A stretch of 64,000 nt of DNA from Acinetobacter guerrae (GTDB lineage: Bacteria > Pseudomonadota > Gammaproteobacteria > Pseudomonadales > Moraxellaceae): assembly GCF_009372255.1 (NCBI RefSeq), contig NZ_LXGN01000012.1, positions 1 to 64,000 of the forward strand. Direction: 5' to 3'. The notes beneath the pieces were generated by a model. It made no database searches. It worked only from the letters and a program-made list of their open reading frames with translations, and was not told the DNA's origin. Positions 1 to 8,672 of the stretch are shown piece by piece. Made by a program: the position numbers and the translations under genes. Within the stretch, counting starts at the first letter, position 1, and every line of letters begins with the position of its first letter.

Positions 1-17
1 AAATCGCCAAAATGAAT

Positions 18-49
18 AAGTTGGGTGGCTTACGCTGCTAGCCCAACTT
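18..49. terminator. Hairpin, possible terminator of a gene left of the window
   Basis: AAGTTGGG at 18-25 is the exact reverse complement of CCCAACTT at 42-49. An alternative inner pairing is GGCT (27-30) with AGCC (40-43). A short T-rich tail follows on the plus strand. The T-run is weak, so this may be a terminator for a gene that ends left of the window or just a chance hairpin. Confidence 0.35.
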
Positions 50-186
50 TCAAACTACGTCCACATGTTGCATGGGTATTTCACAATTAACTGACCTATA
101 AATTTGGGGTGTTTCACTGTGAAATCGTAAATGCGTTATGGATTTGCAGCCTGCTTTTATCTGTTCCTTAATGATCAACTCTACCG

Positions 187-236
187 AAAAAGCATGTTTT
201 ATCCAACACCTCTAAAAGTATGTTTTCATGCTTTTT
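187..236. repeat. 10-bp inverted repeat with T-rich tail
   Basis: AAAAAGCATG at 187-196 is perfectly complementary to CATGCTTTTT at 227-236, with a 30-base loop. The loop also carries a near direct copy of the left arm (AAAAGTATGTTTT around 214-226). It could act as a weak terminator or a regulatory hairpin. No gene next to it tells which. Confidence 0.35.
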
Positions 237-608
237 AGGTATGTTAATGTGTAATACATATTTTTCTTGTCTGTAGTTGGAAAGTTAAACTTACAGGGTC
301 ATTTAAGCCATAAAATTTATTATTTTTCATTAAATTAAAAACACAACATAACATCTTGTGAAATAGTTTTTTGAGGAATCAAAGTCTGTATTCAATAGAT
401 ACAGTGTGATGCTTTACCATCATAAATGGAATATTAGCTTAGACAAAAGAGAGGGCTATTTTTAAGCTGAAAGGTGATTAAGATTTTTAATTAGATTGGT
501 TGAATTCTTTTTTAAATACTTATTTCATCATAGAATTTTTATGTATTTTTTTAGATATCCTCCAATCCATAGATGGGAACAGAGGATATTCAAAATTATT
601 TTAATCAA

Positions 609-1529
609 CTAAAAAGCCCAGATGAGTTTTAACCATGCAGTATCTCCTTTAGGTCGATTTTCCACTTTTGTTTCGGTTAAATATTTTGCTTCAAGCGACC
701 AACCTTGTTGCTGATACTGAATTGCTGGGCCGACAGCAATACTTTCACCACGGAAACCGATATCAATGCTCTCTTTTTTATCATCGCTCATTTGTTTAAA
801 GACATAGCCTTGAACCGCGATACTCACATCAGGAAATACCTGATAACCGAGACTGTAATCTGCCGAAAAATACTGCCCTGACTGATAATCTGTATCGTTA
901 TTTTCGGTGTTAAAACTATAGGCCATTTTAGTCGAGATATCCCAACCCGCATGATTATAGCTATAAGCAAAAATTGGTCTAAAGGTATAATAGTTTTTAC
1001 CAATGTTGGCGAGACGATCTGCATCATAATCGCCTGTAGGTAAAATATTCTCAAAAGCTGCAATCCAGTGATGACTGCCGTTGTGCCAACCTAACATAGG
1101 AGCTAGCATCATATCGCCAAGACCACTTCGATGATCACGCTCTCCAGCCATTTGTACACGTAAATCGACCAACGGCAAAATGCCATAAAATCCTAACTGT
1201 CCATTCAAAATTTTCTGATCAGTCATCCAGACCATACGTGGTACAAATGCATGCACATCCAAATCGAAATCTGGAATCAGTTCGTCGCCATTGGAATCGA
1301 GAAATTCTGTCGCACGATATTGCTGGTAATAGCCTAAAAAATATAAACCTGCGGGTGGTAAAGCGCCTGCCATAATGCCTTCTGCACCATGAGGAAACGA
1401 ATCTGCTCCACTTTCAGTCGCACATACGGAACTTGAAAAAATTCCTAACATTATCCCAACGGCCACGCCACTTATATTCTTTAAGATTTTTCTGTTTATG
1501 GGTTGTTTATTCCATTGTTGTTGTTTCAT
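609..1529 (-). CDS. mphX: MphX-like outer-membrane protein of the phenol MetA-pathway family
   Basis: The 306-residue product starts with a basic stretch and a hydrophobic segment (about residues 13-34) ending in VCA, a good Sec signal peptide with signal-peptidase I site. The mature part alternates polar and aromatic residues like a beta barrel and ends in Phe (LIWAF), the usual terminal residue of outer-membrane proteins. It resembles the phenol MetA-degradation family, proteins encoded in aromatic pathway clusters. In A. calcoaceticus PHEA-2 the gene at this place, mphX, encodes a 293-residue protein reported to dampen phenol hydroxylase expression. I chose the ATG at 1529 because AGGA lies 8 bases upstream; an in-frame ATG 111 bases further up has no such site. 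It is likely co-transcribed with mphKLMNOP. Transport of phenol or another hydrophobic substrate is my inference. Confidence 0.65.
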   Translation of the reverse strand: MKQQQWNKQPINRKILKNISGVAVGIMLGIFSSSVCATESGADSFPHGAEGIMAGALPPAGLYFLGYYQQYRATEFLDSNGDELIPDFDLDVHAFVPRMVWMTDQKILNGQLGFYGILPLVDLRVQMAGERDHRSGLGDMMLAPMLGWHNGSHHWIAAFENILPTGDYDADRLANIGKNYYTFRPIFAYSYNHAGWDISTKMAYSFNTENNDTDYQSGQYFSADYSLGYQVFPDVSIAVQGYVFKQMSDDKKESIDIGFRGESIAVGPAIQYQQQGWSLEAKYLTETKVENRPKGDTAWLKLIWAF

Positions 1530-1756
1530 ATTTTGCGTCCTATCCATCCTGAATGAGACTCTGGCCAAACTCCAATCCCCGAAATTTGGCATGCACCTCA
1601 CCCATACTGAAAATAAAGTACAAGACAGAAAATGATCCAAGCTCTTTATTTAAGCAGTATTAGTTCTGATGCGAGTCTAATTTTATTGTCCTTAACTAAA
1701 ATATTGCTGCTAAATGCAGTATTGGTAGTAAATTCAGCGTATTTCAAAGTTCTAAC

Positions 1757-1796
1757 TTGGCAGTTCCAAAATGATGATGCGCTCTGGAACTACCAA
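1757..1796 (-). other. RNA hairpin between mphP and mphX
   Basis: TTGGCAGTTCCA at 1757-1768 pairs with TGGAACTACCAA at 1785-1796 with one mismatch and a 16-base loop. It starts 12 bases past the mphP stop and there is no T-run on the minus strand. It may be a processing or stabilising structure that sets mphX expression apart from the hydroxylase genes, rather than a full terminator. The 1530-1808 gap holds no gene I can support. Confidence 0.45.
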
Positions 1797-1808
1797 ATAT
1801 CTTGTCTT

Positions 1809-2870
1809 TTAAATATGCCTAAATAACGCTGAACGTGATTCTGCTTTTGCACCATCAGCAGCACTTAAAAAGCGTTCGGTATGGATGTCCCTTTCAAACA
1901 AACGACTTTGCATTAATGTAGAAATTGCTGCATCGATCATTGGAGGTGGCCCACATAAATATGCTTTGTGTCCAGAACAACGCTGCTCGAAATAATTGGC
2001 AACCGCTTCATGCACATAGCCTGTAAACCCTGTCCATTGATCCTCTGCTTTTGGCGCATTTAAAGCAGGGATATAACGAAAATTAGAATATTGCTTGACT
2101 AAATCTTCAAATAATTCGCGATGATAAAGCTCAGCCACATCCCGCGCGCCTTGAAATAAATAAATGGTACGTTGGTCATCAGATTGCAATAAATCCAAAA
2201 TCATCGACTGTGGACTCGATAAACCTGATCCGCCTGCAATAAAAATGACATCCTGCATATCGGACTTACGGACAAAGAATTGTCCATATGGTCCTGAAAG
2301 CTGTAATGCATCGCCGACTGCAAGCTGCTCATGTACATAGGTCGTTGCTACACCGCCTTGTACATGGCGAATATGCAGTTCGATAATGCCCAGTTCATTG
2401 GGCGAATTTGCAATTGAAAATGCCCGTGTTCCTTCGATATCAGGTAGTTGCAAGTTGATATATTGTCCTGCCTGAAATTGCATAGGACGATCGATCTGTA
2501 AACGGACCCCTTTAATGGTCGGAGAAAGATCACTAATCGATAATACAGTCGCCTGATAATCCTCAATCAGATAACCAATGAAATCTGGATCTTCATCTAC
2601 ATCTGCCTCAATGATCATGTCAGATTCAGGTTTACAACAGCAGGCCAAAACCTTTTGTTCTTCACGCTCGATATCCATTAAAGCAAAAGGTGAAGCGTCA
2701 CCAACATCATAAAATCCATCTGTCACTTGCACTTTGCAAGTTCCACATGTCCCATGACCACAGGCAAAGGGTAACCAAACACCCTGACGCAATGCCGCAT
2801 CAAGGATCGTTTGATCTTCGGCAACCTCGATGGTGGTGCCAAGGGGTTCAATCGTAACTTGATAACTCAT
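1809..2870 (-). CDS. mphP: Phenol hydroxylase reductase component (P5)
   Basis: This 353-residue NADH:acceptor reductase passes electrons from NADH through FAD and a [2Fe-2S] centre to the diiron oxygenase of phenol hydroxylase. Residues 1-90 form a plant-type ferredoxin domain with the CGHGTCGTC cluster (first Cys near 37) and a later Cys near 77. A ferredoxin-reductase domain follows, with RAFS for FAD binding and GGSGLSSP for NAD(P)H. Length and domain order match DmpP/MphP. AGGAGG lies just upstream of the chosen ATG. It is the last gene of mphKLMNOP and is 14 bases downstream of mphO. Confidence 0.93.
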   Translation of the reverse strand: MSYQVTIEPLGTTIEVAEDQTILDAALRQGVWLPFACGHGTCGTCKVQVTDGFYDVGDASPFALMDIEREEQKVLACCCKPESDMIIEADVDEDPDFIGYLIEDYQATVLSISDLSPTIKGVRLQIDRPMQFQAGQYINLQLPDIEGTRAFSIANSPNELGIIELHIRHVQGGVATTYVHEQLAVGDALQLSGPYGQFFVRKSDMQDVIFIAGGSGLSSPQSMILDLLQSDDQRTIYLFQGARDVAELYHRELFEDLVKQYSNFRYIPALNAPKAEDQWTGFTGYVHEAVANYFEQRCSGHKAYLCGPPPMIDAAISTLMQSRLFERDIHTERFLSAADGAKAESRSALFRHI

Positions 2871-2884
2871 TTCACACCTCCTGA

Positions 2885-3247
2885 TCAGACATAGGTATTG
2901 TTATAGCCATTTAAACCAGGGGTCGAAAAGCGTAGTAAGGACTTATGTCCAAAGCCCAGTTCTGCCAAAGTAGCATCAGGCTGAAGTTTGAATTCTTTTC
3001 GATCCAGTTGAAATTTTGCTTGCTGCCAATCAATCGCATTAAAGTCAGGGTGCTGCGAGAAACCTGCGGGCATTAGCGTTTGCAAAAGCTGTTGAAATGT
3101 AGCGTGTGGTGAAATCAAAAATGCTTTAGCAGAACAAAATAAAGTGTGATGATCCCAGCCGATGTAAATCAAAATATTGTCACCATAGTTGGCTTGGGCA
3201 TCTCTTGGGCTAAAGCTGTAATTTTTAGTAATGGCACGTACTGGCAT
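2885..3247 (-). CDS. mphO: Phenol hydroxylase P4 subunit
   Basis: This small (120-residue) subunit matches the DmpO/TomA4 family, which belongs to the hydroxylase core of multicomponent phenol hydroxylases and is needed for activity. The sequence contains the family-like N-terminus PVRAITKNY and a C-terminal half with FKLQPDATLAELGFG. I chose the ATG at 3247 because GGAG sits at the right distance; an earlier in-frame ATG at 3295 has no good site. It lies between the large oxygenase subunit gene and the reductase gene, in the standard order. Confidence 0.88.
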   Translation of the reverse strand: MPVRAITKNYSFSPRDAQANYGDNILIYIGWDHHTLFCSAKAFLISPHATFQQLLQTLMPAGFSQHPDFNAIDWQQAKFQLDRKEFKLQPDATLAELGFGHKSLLRFSTPGLNGYNNTYV

Positions 3248-3364
3248 GTCTCGTTCTCCTATTGTCGGATATTTGCATTGCTTCCTTCCTTGCAAATATC
3301 CGAGATATCCTTGATGTCTTTAAAGACCTATTTTTTTCCGCAATTTCATCAACACAGGGGTGAT

Positions 3365-4891
3365 TTATGCGCTTTGTCCTTTCCATTTTTTCCAGAGTTG
3401 CTGATCTGGCGAACCTTCAATATCCAGATTGTCCTCACCTGCGCGAATGTGGTAATACTCTTTAAGAATGGTTTCAAGATCAGGGCCACCACAGTTGCCT
3501 TGTAAAATTTGGTTCACAGGCAGCCATGCCTGTACATATTTTTCAGGTTCACGGCAGAAGATATCGTGACAACCATCTGAACACATGTGATAACGCTCAC
3601 CGTTATAAATCGCATCACGATAGCTGAACATGCTCTGGTCACCATCCATTTCGGTAAAGGTCATCGGAATCTGACAAATCTGGCAAAGTTGTGGCAAACC
3701 ATCAGAATAAAAACGTTTTCCTTCGGCTTCTAATTGACGTGCCAATTCCCAACGCGGACGGTAGTAACGATCAAAAGTATCTGGATATTTTTCAGATAAC
3801 CAATCCATTTCTTCATCCGTCGGAATCCATGTATGGAAGCCTGCGGCATGACCAAAGTTATAGAAAATCCACCATGCCTGATGTGAAACATGTTCTTTTT
3901 CTTTAAGGATAACATCGCTGTATTTCGGCATACGAATACCGTAGCGACTCAAATCTTTAAACAAAGCGCCGCCTGCTTCCTCAAAATAGGTTTCCCATGC
4001 TTCTTTCCATGACATCACTTTATTTGGCAGCATATAGTCCATCATCATGCCGACAATCGACAGTAAACGGGTTCCACGCCAAAACCATTTATCAATCCAT
4101 TCTTGTACAATTGGAACATTGTCTTCGTGCTGTTCAAGCAAAAATTTGACAATTTCTAGTCCCAAAGTCATGTGACGAGCTTCATCCGATTGCGCACTAA
4201 AACCAAATGTCACCGTTGCCATATCGCCGTTATAAGCGGCACCTGACATAAAGGGCACAAACAATAAATTGGTCAATACATATTCAAAGGCAAAACTAAT
4301 GGCTAACAAAAATTCAAATGGCCCTGCCGAACGTGCATCTTCAAAAAATGACTTTGGTACAGACAGATACCAAACGCGGTCATGCATATGTGCCCAGTCA
4401 TGGAAGCCATTAAAAAATTTATTGTAATGGCTCATGGCATGAATCTGGGTCTGCACATGACGTAACTCATCAATAGACTGCATCTGCGAAGCAATCCGTG
4501 CGCCAATCCCACTAAACTGACGACCGACGTGCGCATAACCCTGATAGGCTTGATATTCCAGTGGCGTAACAGCGGTTAGAAATAGCTTAATTGCATTGAG
4601 ATAACGTTCATTGCTTACATTGAGTTGCCCGTTGTTTTGGGCAAAAGCATCAAAAATTGCATACAATTTTTTTTCTTTTTCCGACTGATATTTCCAGTAG
4701 GCATCCATTGTCAGACGAAATGGATCTTCCCACTTCGACCAATCTGTAATTTTAATGCCTTCAAACTCTTCATAAGGAAACGCATCTTTACGATCTGCAT
4801 ATGAAAATTCCCAATCCAGATCACGTGTCAGCATACGGTAGCGATCTTTGGCATTGAGTTTTTTACTTGGGTTTTTAACTTGGCTATTCAT
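3365..4891 (-). CDS. mphN: Phenol hydroxylase large (alpha) subunit, diiron
   Basis: This is the catalytic diiron subunit that inserts oxygen ortho to the phenol hydroxyl, giving catechol. Two ExxH iron-binding motifs are present, DELRH and DEARH, about 95 residues apart, as in bacterial multicomponent monooxygenases. A C-terminal Cys pair region (CQICQ and CSDGCHDIFC) is also as in DmpN. The product is 508 residues from the ATG at 4891, which has AAGGA 7 bases upstream; an ATG 18 bases further up lacks a site. The gap to mphO is about 117 bases, the longest inside the operon. Confidence 0.95.
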   Translation of the reverse strand: MNSQVKNPSKKLNAKDRYRMLTRDLDWEFSYADRKDAFPYEEFEGIKITDWSKWEDPFRLTMDAYWKYQSEKEKKLYAIFDAFAQNNGQLNVSNERYLNAIKLFLTAVTPLEYQAYQGYAHVGRQFSGIGARIASQMQSIDELRHVQTQIHAMSHYNKFFNGFHDWAHMHDRVWYLSVPKSFFEDARSAGPFEFLLAISFAFEYVLTNLLFVPFMSGAAYNGDMATVTFGFSAQSDEARHMTLGLEIVKFLLEQHEDNVPIVQEWIDKWFWRGTRLLSIVGMMMDYMLPNKVMSWKEAWETYFEEAGGALFKDLSRYGIRMPKYSDVILKEKEHVSHQAWWIFYNFGHAAGFHTWIPTDEEMDWLSEKYPDTFDRYYRPRWELARQLEAEGKRFYSDGLPQLCQICQIPMTFTEMDGDQSMFSYRDAIYNGERYHMCSDGCHDIFCREPEKYVQAWLPVNQILQGNCGGPDLETILKEYYHIRAGEDNLDIEGSPDQQLWKKWKGQSA

Positions 4892-4957
4892 CCTGAAATC
4901 CTTGCTCATTATTTGTGATCTAAATCTTTGATCCTAAAAAACAGAATCAAGAAACAG

Positions 4958-5224
4958 TTAGTTCCATTTCAATTTAAAACTGTCATCATCTTCTTCTACG
5001 TTTCCACCGAGTGTGATCATGTTCAGTTGCAGGGATTGAATATCCCAGTCTTGTCCAAGTTTTTCTGCTACGGTTTGCGCAAGAATGATCAGTTCGCCAT
5101 CACTTTCGATGCGAATCATGGCGGGCAAATATTGAATTGTCGCTTCAGGATTATCCTGTTCAATTGCCTCGACGATATAGCGTGAGGTGTCATTGTCCTG
5201 TAATGCTAAATAAACTTTTGACAT
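4958..5224 (-). CDS. mphM: Phenol hydroxylase regulatory (effector) subunit P2
   Basis: This 88-residue protein matches the MmoB/DmpM family, cofactorless effector proteins that bind the diiron hydroxylase and tune substrate entry and coupling. Size, position between mphL and mphN, and the stretch YIVEAIEQDNPEATI are typical. It has no signal peptide or metal motif, as expected. It follows mphL by 21 bases and is part of the same transcript. Confidence 0.9.
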   Translation of the reverse strand: MSKVYLALQDNDTSRYIVEAIEQDNPEATIQYLPAMIRIESDGELIILAQTVAEKLGQDWDIQSLQLNMITLGGNVEEDDDSFKLKWN

Positions 5225-5245
5225 GTGGTGTTCTCCCTGAATCCC

Positions 5246-6241
5246 TTAGACCAAATTAAGTAACAAGCCTGCACGTTTACAACGCTCTGCAATCAGACTC
5301 ATCGCACGATCAACATTACTTTGTTCCAATCCCAGATTTGCCCATGCTTCAAAAGCAGATTTGACCTGTGGTAATAGTTCTTCTATCCATTTTTGAATTA
5401 AGGTTTTATTGTGTTCCGATTCATCGACCGCCGTCTTAAGTACGCTATCCGACCATTTGCGTAGATCGCTATTACACTCCTGCATAAACTCAGTAAGCAT
5501 TGCAATATCACGCCCCTGATGCTCTACCAGCCATTGATCCAATTCACCATAAACTAGAGCCTGCAACATGCTGTCGATTAATAAAGTTTGTAATAGATAC
5601 AACTTGAACCAGTCCTGTTCGGTCAGACTCAACTCACATAAGCGACGTAAAGGCTGCCATGCCGCATCATTCATCCAATGGTCTTTTGCCTGATCCAATG
5701 CTTCGGCAGAGTTATCATCAATAATCAAACCTATACGGGATAAATACTGCGCCATTCCCAAACGATCCATTGCAGCAAAAATACAGGCTTGAGTAATGAC
5801 TGTCCCATAACCATAAGCACTGCCTGACATCATGTGCAGGTTGGCTGTCTGTTCGACATAACGAAACGGCAGCAGTGCCGTGATAATTTTCTGCTTAACC
5901 TCTTCATTCAAGTTATCGACTAAACGGCGTTTTTCAAAAAACGCATAATTATTTTCAGTACTTTCTTGTAGACGCGCCCGATGTTGTACATATGCGCCAT
6001 AATAAAATTGGCGAGGATCTTTAAAGGCATACCAGTCTTGCATCACTAGTGCGGTATGAGTTTTATCGTTCAGGGTTTTATCTGGTTTCCATAACGGACG
6101 ATAATGAAAATTTGCTTCGCCCTGAATATCAAAACTCACTTCTTGATAACGAGTTGCAGGCTTATTGCCAAAACGTCGTTCTATATAGGCATAGGTCTGG
6201 CGGACTGGCTGAATGCTTGATGTTTTAATTTCTAAAGTCAT
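5246..6241 (-). CDS. mphL: Phenol hydroxylase beta subunit (P1)
   Basis: This 331-residue protein is the ferritin-fold but non-catalytic subunit of the hydroxylase, the partner of MphN in the heterohexamer. It matches DmpL in length and in segments such as the aromatic FHYRPLWKPD region and the LHMMSGSAYGYG stretch. It lacks paired ExxH iron motifs, as expected for the beta chain. It lies between mphK and mphM with short gaps. Confidence 0.92.
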   Translation of the reverse strand: MTLEIKTSSIQPVRQTYAYIERRFGNKPATRYQEVSFDIQGEANFHYRPLWKPDKTLNDKTHTALVMQDWYAFKDPRQFYYGAYVQHRARLQESTENNYAFFEKRRLVDNLNEEVKQKIITALLPFRYVEQTANLHMMSGSAYGYGTVITQACIFAAMDRLGMAQYLSRIGLIIDDNSAEALDQAKDHWMNDAAWQPLRRLCELSLTEQDWFKLYLLQTLLIDSMLQALVYGELDQWLVEHQGRDIAMLTEFMQECNSDLRKWSDSVLKTAVDESEHNKTLIQKWIEELLPQVKSAFEAWANLGLEQSNVDRAMSLIAERCKRAGLLLNLV

Positions 6242-6259
6242 GTTTATCTCCGTATCGAC

Positions 6260-6553
6260 TTAAGATTGATCATCTTGATCTGAGCTTTGGCGTGTCTGAC
6301 GCACAAGGGTTGGCTCTATGCCGTAACGCCATTTATCTTCAAGGGCATCATTCAGTTGCTGTTGCTGCTCGGTCATTTCGACCACCTGATTGATACGACA
6401 AAAATCTTCAAAAGCTTGTTGAGGCAATACCAGTTCTACAAATAAGGTCGGATCATTGATGGCGAAATCGAACTCAACGAACTTGGCATGTCGATCGCCC
6501 GTAATCCGAATATATTTGGTAAAGCTGACATTTGAACAATCAACGTGATTCAT
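6260..6553 (-). CDS. mphK: Phenol hydroxylase assembly protein P0
   Basis: This small protein (97 residues) matches DmpK, which in Pseudomonas CF600 is not part of the active enzyme but helps iron loading of the apo-hydroxylase. The core KYIRITGDRHAKFVEFDFA and the following FVELVLPQQAFEDFCR are family features. I chose the ATG at 6553: an earlier ATG at 6631 lies within about 2 bases of the transcription start expected from the sigma-54 promoter, so it should not be used. It is the first gene of the operon. Confidence 0.88.
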   Translation of the reverse strand: MNHVDCSNVSFTKYIRITGDRHAKFVEFDFAINDPTLFVELVLPQQAFEDFCRINQVVEMTEQQQQLNDALEDKWRYGIEPTLVRQTRQSSDQDDQS

Positions 6554-6642
6554 ATTGGCTATCCCTGATCCATACCCGTCTGATTTCAACAGGCTGATCT
6601 TGTAAAAAATCATTCCATTGCATTGCTGCATATCAGATCTCT

Positions 6643-6658
6643 ATCAAAACTTGTGCCA
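6643..6658 (-). promoter_or_regulatory. Sigma-54 (-24/-12) promoter of mphKLMNOP
   Basis: On the minus strand the sequence reads TGGCACAAGTTTTGAT. This has the full -24 block TGGCAC and a -12 block TTGA where the consensus is TTGC, with the correct 10-base GG-to-GA spacing. It predicts a start near 6633 and a leader of about 80 bases before the mphK ATG. It fits control by the MphR sigma-54 activator encoded next door. Confidence 0.75.
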
Positions 6659-6742
6659 ACTATTTAATAGTTATAATTTTCAGATAGTTAAAAATTTATC
6701 GGATGTGTATTCGAGTTTTTATTTATTTAAATAAAGATTAAT

Positions 6743-6758
6743 TTCAGCAAATGATGAA
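6743..6758 (-). promoter_or_regulatory. MphR upstream activator site 1
   Basis: TTCAGCAAATGATGAA is an imperfect palindrome (TTCA...TGAA). It is 15/16 identical to a second copy 32 bp away. Its centre lies about 118 bp upstream of the predicted mphK start, the usual distance for XylR/DmpR-class activator sites. Confidence 0.6.
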
Positions 6759-6774
6759 CAAAAAATTGGGAATA

Positions 6775-6790
6775 TTCAGCAAATCATGAA
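6775..6790 (-). promoter_or_regulatory. MphR upstream activator site 2
   Basis: TTCAGCAAATCATGAA is the second copy, in the same orientation and 32 bp (about three helical turns) from site 1, centred about 150 bp upstream of the predicted start. Paired sites three turns apart are the known arrangement for XylR-class activators. Confidence 0.6.
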
Positions 6791-6946
6791 CAGCGAACCA
6801 TCACATAAATAGCGTATAACTGAAAACGTGGATTGCGTTTTTATCATACTTTTTGGGTATAGAATTATGCTCTAACGCTCATCACTATAAGCCACAAAAT
6901 AAGCTACACTTTGGTATAAAGTCATCACCTAGGATGGGAACTGACC

Positions 6947-8671
6947 ATGCATGCCAAGGACCAACGGCTGTTTAAACCTCGACTCAAACAAAATCAGAAT
7001 ATTCAGGACTTACTGGACAATATTCAGTTTGATGCCCAACATGGTCAAATCTGGTTTGAAGAAAACCGTATGCTGCTATTGCATACCAGCATCATGGGCT
7101 ATCTGCGTAAAGACCTCTATCAAATGCTTGGGCATGAACGAACCAAACATTTTTTTATTCGTTGTGGTTATCAGGCAGGCATGAAAGATGCCGAAGTCAC
7201 CAATAAACTACGTCCGAATATGACCGCCGAAGAAGCATTTATGGCAGGGCCTCAAATGCATGGCATTCGCGGCATGGTACAAGTCGAAGTCAATACCCTC
7301 AAGCTCTCACATGAAACTGGCAACTTTTATGCCGATTTTAACTGGTTGCATTCTTTTGAATCCGAAGTGCATCTCAATGAATTTGGCACGTCAAATGAAC
7401 CTGCCTGTTGGATGTTGCTTGGATATGCTTGTGGCTATAGTAGCTTTGTGATGGGACAAACCATTATTTATCAGGAAACCAAGTGTTCTGCTAAAGGAGA
7501 TGATCATTGTCAGATTATTGGCAAACCCTTGGCAGCTTGGGAAAATGCAGATGAGCTTATTCGTTTTATGTCGCCCGATCCTGTGGCTGATCAGATCATT
7601 GCCCTTCAGGCAGAATTAAAAACGCTAAAACAGAATATTTATACGCCCGCTGAAGCAGATTACACCATGTTTAATTCAGTCGGTGAATCCGCCGCTTATC
7701 GGCAGGTATGTGAATTACTCAAAAAATCTGCGGGCAGTAAGGTAGCTGTTTTATTACAAGGAGAAACTGGTGTCGGTAAAGAAGCATTTGCCCGTGGAAT
7801 TCATGAAACCAGTCAACGTAAAAATTCAGCTTTTATTGCCGTCAATTGTGCCAGTATTCCACCCGATCTAATTGAAGCTGAACTGTTTGGTGTTGAAAAA
7901 GGGGCTTATACAGGTGCAACCCAATCACGCATGGGCAAGTTTGAACGTGCGCATAGCGGAACCATTTTTCTGGACGAAGTCATTGAGCTATCTCCTCGTG
8001 CGCAAGCTGCGCTACTACGGATATTACAAGAAGGTGAATTTGAACGGGTGGGCGATTCTCAAACTCGTTATATTGATGTTCGGGTTGTCGCTGCCACCAA
8101 TGAAGATTTGTTTGAAGCAGTGCAGCAAGGACGCTTTCGTGCCGATTTATTCTATCGTTTAAATATATTTCCTGTAGTGATTCCGCCATTACGCGAACGG
8201 CGCGATGATATTCCACTATTGGTAAAACATTTTTTAAAACGCTTTGAGAATATGTATGATAAAACCATCAAAGGTTTGAGTGATAAAGCATTAAATTATT
8301 TAATGGGTTATGAGTGGCCGGGCAATATCCGCGAACTCGAAAATATGTTGGAACGTGCGACTTTGTTGACCGATCATCAACAAGAGATCAAATTAAGTAG
8401 TCTATTACCGCAACAGCATTTGCACCATCCGCAATCCACGCACGATCAGGTGTTATCTTCTGATATCAACCTTACAGCAACACAGCAGCAGACGATTGAA
8501 CATTTATTGGATCAAAATTTTTCTCTGGAACAGTTTGAGTTGGATCTGATTCAAACTGCGTTGAATCGGAGCCAATTTAACGTGTCTGAGGCTGCGCGCT
8601 TACTGGGTATTAGTCGGGCAACACTGGACTATCGTCTGAAAAAATATTCACTGGGTATAGTGAAGCAATAA
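6947..8671 (+). CDS. mphR: Phenol-responsive sigma-54 activator (MopR/DmpR/XylR class)
   Basis: This 574-residue regulator senses phenol and drives the mph operon with sigma-54 RNA polymerase. The N-terminal sensor with V4R domain (about 1-210) keeps the residues known in MopR, shifted by one: zinc ligands C154, E177, C180, C188 and phenol-pocket H105 and W133. The AAA+ domain (about 245-480) has Walker A GETGVGKE (272-279), the sigma-54 contact loop GAYTGA (319-324), Walker B FLDE (341-344) and a downstream RADLFYRLN motif. A Fis-type helix-turn-helix ends the protein. GAYTGA instead of GAFTGA is a common natural variant. It is divergent from mphK. Confidence 0.93.
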   Translation: MHAKDQRLFKPRLKQNQNIQDLLDNIQFDAQHGQIWFEENRMLLLHTSIMGYLRKDLYQMLGHERTKHFFIRCGYQAGMKDAEVTNKLRPNMTAEEAFMAGPQMHGIRGMVQVEVNTLKLSHETGNFYADFNWLHSFESEVHLNEFGTSNEPACWMLLGYACGYSSFVMGQTIIYQETKCSAKGDDHCQIIGKPLAAWENADELIRFMSPDPVADQIIALQAELKTLKQNIYTPAEADYTMFNSVGESAAYRQVCELLKKSAGSKVAVLLQGETGVGKEAFARGIHETSQRKNSAFIAVNCASIPPDLIEAELFGVEKGAYTGATQSRMGKFERAHSGTIFLDEVIELSPRAQAALLRILQEGEFERVGDSQTRYIDVRVVAATNEDLFEAVQQGRFRADLFYRLNIFPVVIPPLRERRDDIPLLVKHFLKRFENMYDKTIKGLSDKALNYLMGYEWPGNIRELENMLERATLLTDHQQEIKLSSLLPQQHLHHPQSTHDQVLSSDINLTATQQQTIEHLLDQNFSLEQFELDLIQTALNRSQFNVSEAARLLGISRATLDYRLKKYSLGIVKQ

Positions 8672-8672
8672 A

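Larger units (their letters stand above)
1..608. other. AT-rich gene-free region downstream of mphX
   Basis: I see no convincing reading frame in this stretch. It holds two hairpin-forming sequences, listed separately at 18-49 and 187-236, and is otherwise AT-rich with scattered short repeats. It could be the spacer beyond the end of the phenol operon plus the tail or terminator of a gene outside the window. Nothing here identifies a promoter with confidence. Confidence 0.5.
6554..6946. other. mphK-mphR divergent control region
   Basis: This 393-base region between two divergent genes holds a sigma-54-type promoter for mphK and two near-identical activator sites, listed separately. For mphR I see only a weak sigma-70-like candidate (TTGCGT near 6833 and TATAGA near 6858, with a spacing of about 19). 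A purine-rich ribosome site (GGATGGGAA) precedes the mphR ATG. The rest is AT-rich. Confidence 0.7.

Noticed and set aside
1632..1826. Open frame of 64 codons antisense to the mphP end
   Set aside because: It covers the mphP-mphX hairpin and is a low-complexity hydrophobic translation without a ribosome site.
6554..6631. Longer MphK starting at the ATG at 6631
   Set aside because: That ATG would lie almost at the transcription start predicted by the sigma-54 promoter; the 6553 ATG gives the family N-terminus.
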